Shown: one piece after another, positions 9,328 to 18,549 of the stretch | How positions within the stretch are numbered: position 1 is the first letter of the stretch | Layout of the letters: each line of letters starts with the position of its first letter | Assembly: GCF_030866765.1 (NCBI RefSeq) | Contig: NZ_CP133017.1 | Coordinates: forward strand, 5,050,501 to 5,114,500 | Reading direction: 5' to 3' | DNA length: 64,000 nt | DNA from: Paenibacillus silvisoli | Lineage (GTDB): Bacteria > Bacillota > Bacilli > Paenibacillales > Paenibacillaceae | Translations under genes and position numbers: made by a program | The notes under the pieces: model-generated | The model's input: the letters and a program-made list of their open reading frames with translations, nothing else | Database searches by the model: none | Told to the model about the DNA's origin: nothing

Positions 9328-10926
9328 CTAGTTCAAATGCTCAACCGCTGCTCGTTCGATCGCAAGACCGTTCACGTAACGCTTCATGAACGCTTCGAAG
9401 CCTTCGACGTCCTTCGGATCCGGCTGGACCGATACCCCGGCTTTGCCTGCAAACACCTTACCGTTCAAATAATCTTCCAACGTCTCTTGCTCCGACCGGT
9501 GAAGCATGAATGCGGCTAACAGGGCAATCCCCCACGCTCCGCCTTCTCCCGCCGTTTCCATAACGGATACCGGAACGTTAAGCGCACCGGCCATCATCTT
9601 CTGTCCGACGCCGGCTGTCTTGAAGAAGCCGCCATGCCCCAAAATTTCGTCCAGCTTTACCGCTTCCTGCTTGAGCAAAATATCCATGCCGATGCTCAAA
9701 GCCCCCAAAGCGGTAAACAGATGAACGCGCATGAAATTCGCTAAATTGAACCGGCTTTCCGCGGAACGCACGAACAAAGGACGGCCTTCTTCGAAATGCG
9801 TCATATGCTCGCCCGAGAGGTAGCCATAGGCCAGCAATCCGCCGCAATCCGGATCGCCTTGAAGCGCCAGGTTATACAGCGTTCCATATAATTGATTGGC
9901 GTCCGTTTCCATCCCCATCGCCTTCGCGAATTGACCGAACAGGCCAACCCACTCATTGAGGTCCGAGGAACAGTTGTTGGAATGAGCCATCGCGACGAGG
10001 TGGCCGGAAGGCGTCGTAACGAGATCGATTTCTTCGTACGCTTTGGACAAACCCTTCTCCAGAACGACCATGGCGAACACGGAGGTTCCGGCCGACACAT
10101 TGCCCGTGCGCTTCGCTACGCTATTCGTTGCGACCATGCCCGTTCCGGCATCGCCTTCCGGCGGACAAAGCGGAATGCCCGCTTGCAGCTCGCCCGTGAC
10201 ATCCAGCAGCTTCGCGCCTTCCGCCGTGAGCGCGCCAGCATGTTCGCCCGCGACCAATACGGCAGGAAGGATGTCTTCCAGCGTCCACGGGAGCTGCTGA
10301 GCTGCGATTAGATCATTGAATTGCGACACCATCCCGGCATGGTACGTTTTCGTATGCATGTCGATCGGAAACACGCCGGACGCTTCGCCTACGCCAAGCA
10401 CCTTCTGACCTGTCAATTTATAATGGATGTACCCGGCCAGCGTCGTCTGGAAGCGAATATTCGCCACATGCTCTTCCCCGTTTAAAATAGCTTGATAGAG
10501 ATGGGCAATGCTCCAGCGCTGCGGGATGTGGAAGTTAAACAACTCGCTCAGCGCTGCGGACGCTTGCTCCGTGATATTATTTCGCCATGTGCGAAACGGG
10601 GTGAGCAGCTCGCCGGACTCGTCGAAGGCCATATAGCCGTGCATCATGCCGCTGAAGCCGATCGCTCCGACCGTCTGCAACGTTACGCCGTACTGCCGCT
10701 TCACGTCGCTCGCCATTTTCTGATAGCTGTCTTGTAAGCCCTTCCAAATATCCGCTAAGCTGTACGTCCAAATTTGGTTGGCGAAGCCGTTCTCCCAGTC
10801 ATGACTGCCGGATGCGATCGGCGCATGATCGGGTCCAATGAGCACCGCTTTGATTCGGGTCGAGCCGAACTCGATGCCGAGCACGGTTTTGCCGCTTAGA
10901 ATATCGCTTTTCACATCGTGACTCAT
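9328..10926 (-). CDS. araB: FGGY-family kinase, ribulokinase
   Basis: Phosphorylates L-ribulose at O5 using ATP. 532 residues with the FGGY fold: the N-terminal phosphate loop [15 protein letters not shown], the substrate region [12 protein letters not shown], and the C-terminal ATP-binding part with [10 protein letters not shown] and [16 protein letters not shown]. It differs from the classical AraB series in sequence, but its position between araD and araA makes the ribulokinase role very likely. Spacing to araD is 26 bp and to araA 30 bp, consistent with one operon. Confidence 0.9.
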   Translation of the reverse strand: MSHDVKSDILSGKTVLGIEFGSTRIKAVLIGPDHAPIASGSHDWENGFANQIWTYSLADIWKGLQDSYQKMASDVKRQYGVTLQTVGAIGFSGMMHGYMAFDESGELLTPFRTWRNNITEQASAALSELFNFHIPQRWSIAHLYQAILNGEEHVANIRFQTTLAGYIHYKLTGQKVLGVGEASGVFPIDMHTKTYHAGMVSQFNDLIAAQQLPWTLEDILPAVLVAGEHAGALTAEGAKLLDVTGELQAGIPLCPPEGDAGTGMVATNSVAKRTGNVSAGTSVFAMVVLEKGLSKAYEEIDLVTTPSGHLVAMAHSNNCSSDLNEWVGLFGQFAKAMGMETDANQLYGTLYNLALQGDPDCGGLLAYGYLSGEHMTHFEEGRPLFVRSAESRFNLANFMRVHLFTALGALSIGMDILLKQEAVKLDEILGHGGFFKTAGVGQKMMAGALNVPVSVMETAGEGGAWGIALLAAFMLHRSEQETLEDYLNGKVFAGKAGVSVQPDPKDVEGFEAFMKRYVNGLAIERAAVEHLN

Positions 10927-10952
10927 GCGTATCCCTCCAAAATGTGTTCGTT

Positions 10953-11663
10953 CTATTTCGTTTGGTTCGTCTGTCCGTAATACGCGCCCGCTCCGTGCTT
11001 CCGCAAAAAGTGCTTATCAAGCAGCGTCTGATCCATCGGACCGATGCCGGGATTGAGGACATACGTATGCAGCGCCAGCTTGGCGACTTCCTCCAGCACG
11101 ACGGCGTTATGAACCGCCTCATGCGCATCCTTGCCCCAGTTGAACGGCGCGTGGCTGTTGACGAGCACGCTCGGCACCTGCGCCGGATCGAGATCCTTGA
11201 ACGTTTCGACAATGACGTTGCCCGTTTCCAGCTCGTAGCCGTTCTCGATCTCCTCGCGCGTCATCGCGCGGGTGATCGGAACCTCGCCGTAAAAATAATC
11301 CGCATGCGTCGTTCCGAGCGCCGGGATCGGTCTTCCCGCCTGCGCCCAGCTTGTAGCCCACGGGGAATGCGTATGCACGATGCCGCCGATGTGCGGGAAC
11401 GCCTTATAAAGCACGAGATGCGTCGCCGTATCCGAGGAAGGCTTGAGCGCCCCTTCGACTTTGTTCCCTTCCAGATCGACGACGACAAGATCCTCCAGCT
11501 TCAGCTTCTCGTAAGGAACGCCGCTTGGCTTAATGACGACCAAGCCGCTTTCCCTGTCGATGCCGCTGACATTCCCCCATGTAAACGTAACGAGATGATA
11601 CTTAGGCAAATCCAGATTGGCTTCCAATACTTCCTGCTTCAACCGTTCCAGCACACCATTCAT
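10953..11663 (-). CDS. araD: L-ribulose-5-phosphate 4-epimerase
   Basis: Converts L-ribulose 5-phosphate to D-xylulose 5-phosphate. 236 residues, class II aldolase/epimerase fold. Visible motifs are the metal-binding [18 protein letters not shown] with a further His, and the substrate-phosphate part [19 protein letters not shown]. It is the first gene of araDBA. The ATG at 11663 has GAAAGG directly before it, so a GTG a few codons later is also possible. An AraR-like operator lies about 40 bp upstream. Confidence 0.95.
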   Translation of the reverse strand: MNGVLERLKQEVLEANLDLPKYHLVTFTWGNVSGIDRESGLVVIKPSGVPYEKLKLEDLVVVDLEGNKVEGALKPSSDTATHLVLYKAFPHIGGIVHTHSPWATSWAQAGRPIPALGTTHADYFYGEVPITRAMTREEIENGYELETGNVIVETFKDLDPAQVPSVLVNSHAPFNWGKDAHEAVHNAVVLEEVAKLALHTYVLNPGIGPMDQTLLDKHFLRKHGAGAYYGQTNQTK

Positions 11664-11692
11664 CCTTTCGTCCAGCGATGTTTCTAAACAAA

Positions 11693-11758
11693 AGTATAAA
11701 CTTGTACGTACAAATTTACTAGCACTTTTTCGCGGAACTATTCAGCTTGTATGTACAC
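11693..11758 (-). promoter_or_regulatory. araDBA promoter with paired AraR-like operators
   Basis: TATACT on the minus strand (11693-11698) is a likely -10 element. Just upstream is the perfect palindrome TTGTACGTACAA (11702-11713), which matches the known AraR operator core. A second, imperfect copy, TTGTATGTACAC (11747-11758), lies within the 3' end of araR, centred 45 bp away. In Bacillus subtilis AraR represses through operator pairs at similar spacing on one face of the helix. Confidence 0.75.
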
Positions 11759-12853
11759 CTTCTGAGTCGATTCCCTAACAATCAGCCTCGGTTTATAGAT
11801 TTTGGAGTCCGGCACGGCCGATCCGCCGCTTTCGATGAGCGCGAACAACATTTGCGCGGCATCCTCGCCCATTTCCGTCTTGGGATGCGCAAGCGTCGTC
11901 AGCTTCACTTCCGTGGCCGTAGCGAGCCACGAATCGTCGAACCCAACGATTGAAATGTCCTGCGGAACGGATAAGCCCGCCTTCCGAATGACGTCCAACA
12001 GCCGCAGCGCAAGCTCGTCGTTATAACAGACCAGCGCGGTCGGACGCTTGCCTTCAGGACGCGCAAGAAGCTCTGCCGCTGTCGCGAGCGGCCTATCTTC
12101 TTTCTCTTCCGTTCGGTAGGTGACGACGAATTCCGGATGAAGCTCCGCGTTATCCTGCTGATGCGCCCGCATGAACCCTTTCAATCTCAGAACGCCTTGC
12201 AGATCGTCCGTTTTGAACAAGCCCGCGATGCGGCGATGGCCAAGCTGAAGCAGGTGCTCCGCGGCCGCGTACCCGCCCTCTTCATCGTCGATGACCAAGG
12301 AGGGGCTGCTGATTTCCGGATATTTGGCGTTAATCATCACATAAGGAATGCGGCGGTTGTTAAGCGCTAGGAAGTAAGCGAGGTTCGGATTGCCCTCCGC
12401 GCTCTTCGTCGGCTCTATAATCAATCCGCTCAGCGGCTGATCCGTCAGCATCTGCAAGCTTTCGCGCTCTTTGTTCTTATCGTTGTCCGTACTGGAGAGC
12501 AGCAGGCTGTAGCCCTTCTCGCGTACCGCCGCCTCGGCTCCCCGGACGATATGAGGAAAAATATAATCGGATATGTACGTGGTGACTAAGCCGATCGTCC
12601 GCGTCTCAACGTGCTGCTGATGCTCTCCCTTAGGCTGAGCAACGAAGGTCCCTTTCCCTTGGATGCGATACAGCCTGTCCTCCTGCTCCAGTTCGCCGAG
12701 CGTCTGCCGGACCGTTTGCCGGCTGATGCCGAACTGCTCGGCGATCTCGTTTTCGGACGGCATCTGCTCGTCGGGCCGCAGCTTGCCTGCCTCGATCCAC
12801 TCCAAAATCTCTCGCTTCAGCTGTACGTACTTCGGCAGCGCCTTCTCTTTCAT
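11738..12853 (-). CDS. araR: Arabinose-responsive repressor, GntR/LacI chimera
   Basis: 371-residue transcription repressor. The N-terminal 70 residues form a GntR winged helix ([16 protein letters not shown]-type helix-turn-helix, here [20 protein letters not shown]). From about residue 85 there is a LacI-type periplasmic-binding-like effector domain ([20 protein letters not shown]). This chimeric architecture is the hallmark of AraR, which releases its operators on binding L-arabinose. The gene lies directly upstream of araD in the same direction, separated by the operator region, and has its own operator upstream. Confidence 0.93.
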   Translation of the reverse strand: MKEKALPKYVQLKREILEWIEAGKLRPDEQMPSENEIAEQFGISRQTVRQTLGELEQEDRLYRIQGKGTFVAQPKGEHQQHVETRTIGLVTTYISDYIFPHIVRGAEAAVREKGYSLLLSSTDNDKNKERESLQMLTDQPLSGLIIEPTKSAEGNPNLAYFLALNNRRIPYVMINAKYPEISSPSLVIDDEEGGYAAAEHLLQLGHRRIAGLFKTDDLQGVLRLKGFMRAHQQDNAELHPEFVVTYRTEEKEDRPLATAAELLARPEGKRPTALVCYNDELALRLLDVIRKAGLSVPQDISIVGFDDSWLATATEVKLTTLAHPKTEMGEDAAQMLFALIESGGSAVPDSKIYKPRLIVRESTQKVYIQAE

Positions 12854-12901
12854 TCGCTCGTCCCCTTATTCACTTATCTGTGCTTCTTATCTGTGCTCAA
12901 T

Positions 12902-12934
12902 AGTATAACACTGCGGCAACTTGTATGTACATGT
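12902..12934 (-). promoter_or_regulatory. araR promoter and AraR-like autoregulatory operator
   Basis: TATACT (12902-12907, minus strand) lies about 50 bp before the araR ATG. The near-palindrome ACTTGTATGTACATGT (12919-12934) covers the -35 region. The arrangement of -10 and operator is much like that ahead of araD, which suggests autorepression. Confidence 0.7.
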
Positions 12935-12937
12935 AAC

Positions 12938-12977
12938 AAAAAAACAGTCCCTTAGCAACAGGTGCTAATTGGACTGT
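12938..12977 (-). terminator. Rho-independent terminator of the downstream membrane-protein gene
   Basis: On the minus strand ACAGTCC and GGACTGT, with an inner TTAGC/GCTAA pairing, form an extended stem followed by seven T residues. It ends transcription from the gene at 13007-14266 just before the araR control region. Confidence 0.8.
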
Positions 12978-13006
12978 CTCTTCCTTCCTTTATAAGGCTT
13001 CCATGT

Positions 13007-14266
13007 TTATGCGGACGGTACTTGTTGAGGCATGACTACATACCCCATTGCTCTCCGAGATTTCAGAACGTTGATCATCTGGTTCTGTAAAGAGGCACTG
13101 CATGTTACCTCTACAAGCACCTCGCTCTTGCGATTGGCATACAGCTTTACTTTCTTTTTCGCAGTAGCAAATTCGATGAGTAAACCGACGATAAAACCGG
13201 CTGCCAAGCCGATCAATCCCCAAATCACGGGGCCCCAATACAATACAAACCCATAGATGGCTCCCAAGACCGCAAAGATCGTTCCGCAAATCATGGCTCC
13301 GTCCAGCATGCTTCTGCCATCGACCCGGTGTATGGAATCGATGATGTGGGCTTGTGAATCCAAATTTTCCAGCGGCAATGCCACGATATCGCGCGACGGC
13401 ACCCCCAGCTTCTCTATATCATGAATCGCCATCTCGACAAAAGGGGAATGATCGAACGTCGCTACTATTTTCACAGCCTGGTCATTGCTTGTCACTAATT
13501 GCGCCAAATTTGCCGCCCTCACTCTCAAGTGCCGTACTTGCTCAATGTCGAATAACGTATTGTTCTCAGCGACCGATGAATACGCCTGAAAGATCGCGAA
13601 GCCGTACATCGACGGCAAAAACAGAAACCACTGCAAGTCCACGGCCGCAAGAGCGCCGGTAAAATCGCCAAGGAACGAATACAGCCAGGCACGCACGGCT
13701 ACAGCCTTGTAGCTGACAAATATCCACCACGCCAGAATGAACGTGCCGACGATCGTATGCCCGCCATACAACTGGCCCAAGCCGGGGGATAGCACGGACC
13801 AAACCATGCCTACCCACGGATTTTTCTTGTCCAAAATGACGATATCGAAAACGCTGACGTCCGATGGCGTCACCGGCGCATCCTCGATTTCGGCCAATAC
13901 ATGGGTTTTATTGATTTCAACCGCGCTTCGGTAGCTGTCCCAGACGCTGTAGACGAATACCGCCACGTACAGCAAGGCCCAATCCTGGTTTAATTGGGCC
14001 TTTGCCTCCTCGAACCTGCCCAGAAAGGATAGGGCGATTCCCGTATTTAAATTCGCCTTGTTATTGACGACGAGCTCCCAAACAATCAACACGAACCCGT
14101 GTAAGTGCTTCCCGAGAAACATATGCCCAAACCCCGGAAAGGCGGCCGACCATCCCGCCGCCACCCAAGCCGGGCGGGGGTAAAACGAATTAATGCCGAA
14201 AACGGAAAGCTGCCCTTTGGCATAGCGAGGTTTGATGTCTGCTGACTGGAACTTCCGATGTGGCAA
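13007..14266 (-). CDS. Membrane protein with an internally duplicated domain, unknown function
   Basis: 419 residues starting at TTG (GAGG 8 bases upstream). Two homologous halves can be seen: GWSAAFPGFGHMFLGKHLHG (about residue 38) and VWSVLSPGLGQLYGGHTIVG (about residue 155). Both are followed by helices, a SFLGxF motif and a segment ending in a Tyr-Arg/Ser-Val motif (YRSAVEIN and YSSVAENN). This resembles the TM2/DUF5683-type short membrane domain, duplicated. Then come a soluble stretch and a glycine-rich double transmembrane hairpin (GPVIWGLIGLAAGFIVGLLI). It follows the amidase gene at 90 bp in the same direction. The role is unknown. Confidence 0.7.
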   Translation of the reverse strand: MPHRKFQSADIKPRYAKGQLSVFGINSFYPRPAWVAAGWSAAFPGFGHMFLGKHLHGFVLIVWELVVNNKANLNTGIALSFLGRFEEAKAQLNQDWALLYVAVFVYSVWDSYRSAVEINKTHVLAEIEDAPVTPSDVSVFDIVILDKKNPWVGMVWSVLSPGLGQLYGGHTIVGTFILAWWIFVSYKAVAVRAWLYSFLGDFTGALAAVDLQWFLFLPSMYGFAIFQAYSSVAENNTLFDIEQVRHLRVRAANLAQLVTSNDQAVKIVATFDHSPFVEMAIHDIEKLGVPSRDIVALPLENLDSQAHIIDSIHRVDGRSMLDGAMICGTIFAVLGAIYGFVLYWGPVIWGLIGLAAGFIVGLLIEFATAKKKVKLYANRKSEVLVEVTCSASLQNQMINVLKSRRAMGYVVMPQQVPSA

Positions 14267-14356
14267 TAGCGTGACCTCTCTCCTGCGGCTTTTCCTATAA
14301 TTTTACCAGTCATTACCTGCAATATGCGCAGCGCGAGCGAACGTCGCCTTTTCTCG

Positions 14357-15040
14357 TTATCGAAGAACTTCGATAACGCCGCTCGCAATGGCCTTCGAGA
14401 TGCGCGCTTGAAACGACTCGGTCTTCATTCTCGCCTCTTCCGTCCTATTCGAAATGTACCCGAGCTCCAGCAATACAGCCGGCTTCGCGTTCTCGCGAAT
14501 CACATGGTAATCGCCGAACTGAACGCCTCGGTCCTTCGTGTCCATGTCGGTTTTGAACAGCTGGTCATGAAGGGTCTCGGCGATCCCCCTGTCTTGCGGT
14601 TTGTTGTAGTACGTTGTCATCCCGTATACATCGCCGGTCTCGAACGCATCGAAGTGGATGCTGATAAACAAGTCGGCCTGTTCGGTTTGCGCGATTGCCG
14701 TTCGTTCTTTCAGCGAGATCGTCGTATCCGCTTCTCTCGTCATGACGACTCTTGCTCCTTGCTCCTTCAGCTTCCGTTCGACATTCCGCGCGGTCAGCAG
14801 CGTAACATCCTTCTCGTACGTTCCTGCGCCCCCGATCGAGCCGACGTCCTTGCCGCCATGCCCGGGATCGAGAACGATCGTTTTTCCTTTCAAGGGTAAA
14901 TTCGCTTCTTCACTCGACGATAAGGCTTGTACGACGCTTTGCTTCTCCTGCTTTGCTCCTTCGGTTTGTATGTGAAATAGACTGAGCGACACGATGATTC
15001 CAACGATGGCTATGGCCAAATACGTAGTGGTTGTTTTCAT
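14357..15040 (-). CDS. N-acetylmuramoyl-L-alanine amidase, membrane-anchored
   Basis: 227 residues. Cleaves the amide between MurNAc and the stem peptide. An N-terminal hydrophobic segment (residues 5-22) exports or anchors it. The Amidase_3 fold is marked by VLDPGHGGKDVGSIG (zinc-binding His), a downstream Glu in GAGTYEKD, FISIHFDAF (second zinc His) and the catalytic Glu in LLELGYISN. The size and single anchor resemble CwlD-type enzymes of sporulation. It lies 77 bp after a histidine kinase, and that gap holds two perfect 11-bp direct repeats, suggesting control by the neighbouring response regulator. Confidence 0.88.
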   Translation of the reverse strand: MKTTTTYLAIAIVGIIVSLSLFHIQTEGAKQEKQSVVQALSSSEEANLPLKGKTIVLDPGHGGKDVGSIGGAGTYEKDVTLLTARNVERKLKEQGARVVMTREADTTISLKERTAIAQTEQADLFISIHFDAFETGDVYGMTTYYNKPQDRGIAETLHDQLFKTDMDTKDRGVQFGDYHVIRENAKPAVLLELGYISNRTEEARMKTESFQARISKAIASGVIEVLR

Positions 15041-15081
15041 GCATCCATCTTACTAACCGAGGCTAAAGACGGCGTGGAGCC

Positions 15082-15103
15082 GAAATAAAGATGAAATAAA
15101 GAT
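15082..15103 (-). promoter_or_regulatory. Tandem 11-bp direct repeat, likely response-regulator box
   Basis: GAAATAAAGAT occurs twice with no gap (15082-15092 and 15093-15103), 42-63 bp upstream of the amidase ATG when read on the minus strand as ATCTTTATTTC. OmpR/PhoB-type regulators bind 10-11-bp direct repeats, and a similar sequence precedes the regulator gene itself. Confidence 0.55.
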
Positions 15104-15116
15104 TTGAGCGTGCGGA

Positions 15117-16886
15117 CTATGAACGTTTCCGAAGCAAGCGAAAGTAAAACGCTACGCCATCCTTTGTGTTGGACGCGCCATACCAAGCCCCGTGAAGCTC
15201 CAATATATTTTTGGAAATCGCGAGTCCGAGTCCCGTTCCCCCGTCGGCCCGCTGCCTGGATGCGTCTCCCCGGTAGAAGCGATCCCACACTTGCGCAAGC
15301 TGCTCCTCCGGAATATGGATGCCTTTGTTTTCCACGCGAACGACGATATGATTCTGCTCCTCGGGCTGCTCGGTCATGGAAACGACGATTTCTTCCCTTT
15401 CCGGCGTATAGCGGATCGCGTTCGTCATGAAATTCGTGATGACCTGCTCGATCCGATGCTGATTGGCAACGACGGCGACGGGGAAAACGCGCACCGTTAA
15501 ACGCAGTTGTTTCTTGTCCAGCTCATGCGCCAATTGCCCGCAAATCGATTCGATCGACTTGTCGATATCAAATTCGTCCATCGGCATCTTATAGGTGCCC
15601 GATTCGTATTTCGCCAGCTCCAGCATATCGACGATCAGATGATCCATCTTGTCGACCTCTTGCTCCATCGCCGCGAAGTAATAATCCTTCTTGTGCGCAG
15701 CCACGCCGTCCTTGAGAATCGAGATGCAGCTCTTCATGACGCTTAGCGGCGTCTTCAGCTCGTGCGATACGCCCGCGATGAAATCCTTCCTCGTTCGTTC
15801 CAGCTGCTTTTCTTTCTCGATATCTTCCCGCAGCTTGCCGATGTAGGAATGCAGCGTAGCCGATAGCCGGTTGATGTTGCGCGAGAGATCGCCAATTTCA
15901 TCCTTGGAACGAACGGGGATGCTTTCCGCGAAATCGAGATTCGCGATTTTTTGCGTCGTTTGATTGATGCGCAGCAGCGGCCTTGCGATTTTCATGGAAA
16001 AATAAAGCGACGCGATCAGGATGAGCACGATAACGAACGCAACGATATAGACATAATAGTCCTTCATCATTTGAACGGCTTCGTCTACCGGCTGCAGCGA
16101 CGCCATCGCGAAGATGTAGTTGGTCGTACCGTTGTCATATCGGACCGGCTGGATGAACAGCTTGTACTTCACGTTATTTTGCTCGTAATCCTGGGTCAGA
16201 AGCGAATCCGTTAGCGTTAAGCCTTCAAAGAGCAGCTTCGCTTGAAACGCATTGATTTGCTCCAGAAACAGCTTATTGGAGTAAATCAAGTCCGACGATC
16301 CGCCGCCTCTCGGAAGCCGGATGTCCGTGATTGCTCCGAATACGCTCGTATAGGACGACTTGAAGGCTTTTCGGTTGAAAGGCTCGTTTTCGTACAGCAG
16401 TTCCCCGGATGGATGCTGCAGCATAATGGGAATGAGCACCGAGTAGCTCTTGATCCCCCTAACGAAGATTTGGTCGCCAACGCGAACCAACGCTTCTCCC
16501 GATGCGGCTTCCTCCATGCTCATGAGCGAATAGAGCGGAACCTTAATGCGCAATTCCTTCTCCTCGTCCGTCGTCGCCTTGGCCAATCTGATTTCCAGGT
16601 AGAAGTCGTTTGCAAACTTTAAGTTGCCATCGTGATCCAAGCTCGTAATCGTGACGTTATTCGTCCGATAGAAATCCTGCTCAAGCGACTGGACGGCAGC
16701 CGGATTGCCGCCAGCCTCCTTGTAAGCCGTCTTTAAAGCCGCTAGCTTGGTCTGCAGGTCGCTCACCTTGCGATTCGCATAATAGTCTTTGAAAAATATC
16801 GTTTGTCCAACGTAAATAACGGCCAATATGAGCATGCATAACGCAGCCGTGAGCATAAACAATTTCGCTACGATGCCGACTCTCAT
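15117..16886 (-). CDS. HAMP-containing sensor histidine kinase
   Basis: 589-residue membrane kinase. A first transmembrane helix (about 8-30), an extracellular sensor of about 240 residues, a second helix (YIVAFVIVLILIASLYFSM), HAMP, the HisKA box FIAGVSHELKTPLSVM, then HATPase with N box NFMTNAIRYTP and G boxes GGTGLGLAIS. The start overlaps the regulator stop as ATGA (16883-16886), so the two are translationally coupled. Its stimulus is unknown; the linked amidase and the large outer domain suggest envelope sensing. Confidence 0.93.
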   Translation of the reverse strand: MRVGIVAKLFMLTAALCMLILAVIYVGQTIFFKDYYANRKVSDLQTKLAALKTAYKEAGGNPAAVQSLEQDFYRTNNVTITSLDHDGNLKFANDFYLEIRLAKATTDEEKELRIKVPLYSLMSMEEAASGEALVRVGDQIFVRGIKSYSVLIPIMLQHPSGELLYENEPFNRKAFKSSYTSVFGAITDIRLPRGGGSSDLIYSNKLFLEQINAFQAKLLFEGLTLTDSLLTQDYEQNNVKYKLFIQPVRYDNGTTNYIFAMASLQPVDEAVQMMKDYYVYIVAFVIVLILIASLYFSMKIARPLLRINQTTQKIANLDFAESIPVRSKDEIGDLSRNINRLSATLHSYIGKLREDIEKEKQLERTRKDFIAGVSHELKTPLSVMKSCISILKDGVAAHKKDYYFAAMEQEVDKMDHLIVDMLELAKYESGTYKMPMDEFDIDKSIESICGQLAHELDKKQLRLTVRVFPVAVVANQHRIEQVITNFMTNAIRYTPEREEIVVSMTEQPEEQNHIVVRVENKGIHIPEEQLAQVWDRFYRGDASRQRADGGTGLGLAISKNILELHGAWYGASNTKDGVAFYFRLLRKRS

Positions 16887-17572
16887 GCTTGCGCCTCGAA
16901 TTTGTAGCCTGTCCGCACGACCGTGACGATCATGCCGGCTTTATCGCCGAGCTTATTGCGCAGGTTTCGGATATGCGTGTTTACCGTGCGATCGTCCCCG
17001 GCATATTCATAGCCCCATATTTTCGTAATCAACTGCTCGCGGGTAATGACATTGCCTTGATTTTGCATGAGGTACGCGAGAATTTCGAATTCCGTATGCG
17101 TGAAGCTGACAGGCGTCCCCTCAACCGCAACGGTCCTCGATGGAAAATGAACCCGAATGCCATTGATCGTTAACGCGGCGTCATCCGGCTGCTGAACCGG
17201 CTTTCCGACTCGGCCGCGACTTTCCAGCAGCCTCTTCGCTCTCGCGAGAAGGACAAGCGGACTGTACGGCTTCGTCACATAATCGTCGGCGCCAAGCTCA
17301 AAGCCGAGCAGCGTGTCTTCTTCATCGACCCGGGCCGTCAGCATAATAATCGGGATGTCCGATTGTTTGCGGATGCGCCGGCAAACCGACCATCCGTCCA
17401 GCTCCGGCAGCATAATGTCCAGCACGACCAAATCCACGTTCTGCTCTTGGAACAGCTTCAGCGCCGCTTTGCCATCCGCTGCCTCAAGCACCTTATAGCC
17501 TTCATTTAAAAAATAATCTTTGCTAATTTCGCGCAGGATGTCTTCGTCCTCGACGATCAAGATGGTTTTCAT
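16883..17572 (-). CDS. Response regulator, OmpR/PhoB family
   Basis: 229 residues. The receiver domain holds the acidic pair EDED, the phospho-acceptor Asp in VVLDIMLPELDG and the conserved Lys in VTKPYSP. A C-terminal winged helix ends with DDRTVNTHIRNLRNKLG. The ATG at 17572 (MKTILIVEDED) is preferred to the in-frame one at 17620, because GGGAG stands 7 bases before it. Partner of the kinase that overlaps its stop. Related 11-bp repeats lie upstream of this gene and of the amidase, which fits autoregulation. Confidence 0.94.
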   Translation of the reverse strand: MKTILIVEDEDILREISKDYFLNEGYKVLEAADGKAALKLFQEQNVDLVVLDIMLPELDGWSVCRRIRKQSDIPIIMLTARVDEEDTLLGFELGADDYVTKPYSPLVLLARAKRLLESRGRVGKPVQQPDDAALTINGIRVHFPSRTVAVEGTPVSFTHTEFEILAYLMQNQGNVITREQLITKIWGYEYAGDDRTVNTHIRNLRNKLGDKAGMIVTVVRTGYKFEAQA

Positions 17573-17630
17573 TGTAAGCTCCCGTTTGCCGTATTTGTAA
17601 GCCACCAGTTTAACGAGCATGAATCAAGAT

Positions 17631-17663
17631 GGCATGAAGGAGAGATAAAGATAAGATGAAGAA
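17631..17663 (-). promoter_or_regulatory. Degenerate 11-bp direct repeats ahead of the response-regulator gene
   Basis: Three successive 11-mers, GGCATGAAGGA, GAGATAAAGAT and AAGATGAAGAA, resemble the perfect GAAATAAAGAT pair before the amidase. The middle one differs at a single base. They lie 59-91 bp upstream of the regulator ATG, so the regulator may control its own gene. Confidence 0.45.
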
Positions 17664-17711
17664 CGATTTATGTATTCGGCTATTACCATAACCGATTTTA
17701 TGCTAGAAACC

Positions 17712-17735
17712 AAAAAAGCCGCGGGTTGCGCGGCT
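17712..17735 (-). terminator. Rho-independent terminator of the CBO0543-like gene
   Basis: On the minus strand AGCCGCGCAACCCGCGGCT folds into a 7-bp GC-rich stem followed by six T residues. It comes 24 bp after the stop of the membrane-protein gene at 17759. Confidence 0.85.
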
Positions 17736-17758
17736 CTCATCTCAGGAACGGGTTTACT

Positions 17759-18241
17759 TTATGTCAGTAGGACCACCTTATCTTTTTTGAAAAACCACAG
17801 GTAAAACCGACGCGATAAATAGAATGTAATGAGCAGCGTGATCCAAGTCCAATACCATTGCCAGTGAATAAAGCGGATTAAATCGGTGTACCTCTCCAAC
17901 AAAACCTCCAACGCTGTCATCCAGCTCGGAAACAGCAAGATCCAACACAGCTTAAGGAATGGGCCTTTGTTTGTTGGAAATCGGAGGTTATACACAATAC
18001 AGATGGCCGGGAAAATAAAGTATTCAAATGAAAAGCTGGTCCGCGTCGCATACGGAAACTCGCGAACAGGGTATTCAATCAGTTTAAACTGGACCACCGT
18101 AAGACCCAATAGCCAGGTTAGTACCTGTTTAAACAAAAAAACGACCGCTGCTTCGCGTATTTGATTTCGCCGGGTCGTAAACACGACAAGACCTATTGTA
18201 ATGATCCAGATCAAAATGAGAATTGCATGTTCGAGCAGCAT
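17759..18241 (-). CDS. CBO0543-type small membrane protein
   Basis: 160 residues with four to five hydrophobic helices. The IEYPVREFPYATRTSFSFEYFIFP-like centre (here LIEYPVREFPYATRTSF) and the end WHWTW-like motif (HWQWYWTWI) match a Firmicute membrane family of unknown function that includes Clostridium botulinum CBO0543. It is a stand-alone gene with its own terminator. No function can be assigned. Confidence 0.7.
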   Translation of the reverse strand: MLLEHAILILIWIITIGLVVFTTRRNQIREAAVVFLFKQVLTWLLGLTVVQFKLIEYPVREFPYATRTSFSFEYFIFPAICIVYNLRFPTNKGPFLKLCWILLFPSWMTALEVLLERYTDLIRFIHWQWYWTWITLLITFYLSRRFYLWFFKKDKVVLLT

Positions 18242-18470
18242 TAGCTAGCCATCCTTATTGTTCATGTTTAATCCTGCTAATCCGAAAGCAAAGTGGTGCC
18301 ACAGAATACGCTCCACCGAGTCGCTTTGTTCTTCTTTGCATTCCACAATGAGTGTTATCGTTCCGCTTGTTTAGGTAAATTATTCCCAAGTCCGGAAGCG
18401 AAGGAATAATATCATATACCGGAAACACACTAGTTATAATCCGATAAATCTGACTGCATGAATGTTGTTG
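18242..18470. other. Intergenic region without a gene
   Basis: Between the divergent CBO0543-like gene and the fabH promoter. No convincing reading frame or RNA was seen. It must hold the minus-strand promoter of the membrane-protein gene. Confidence 0.5.
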
Positions 18471-18520
18471 TTGACGGCAGCTTCGTTCTGAACTAAACTA
18501 AACTTAGTACCTGATACTAA
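18471..18520 (+). promoter_or_regulatory. fabH promoter with FapR operator
   Basis: TTGACG (18471-18476) and TAAACT (18494-18499), 17 bp apart, form a good sigma-A promoter. The sequence TTAGTACCTGATACTAA (18504-18520) covers the expected start site and is a near-perfect match to the 17-bp operator of FapR, the malonyl-CoA-responsive repressor of lipid synthesis. This ties the gene to the FapR regulon. Confidence 0.85.
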
Positions 18521-18549
18521 TACCAGATGCCAAAGGAGTTGAAAGTTCG

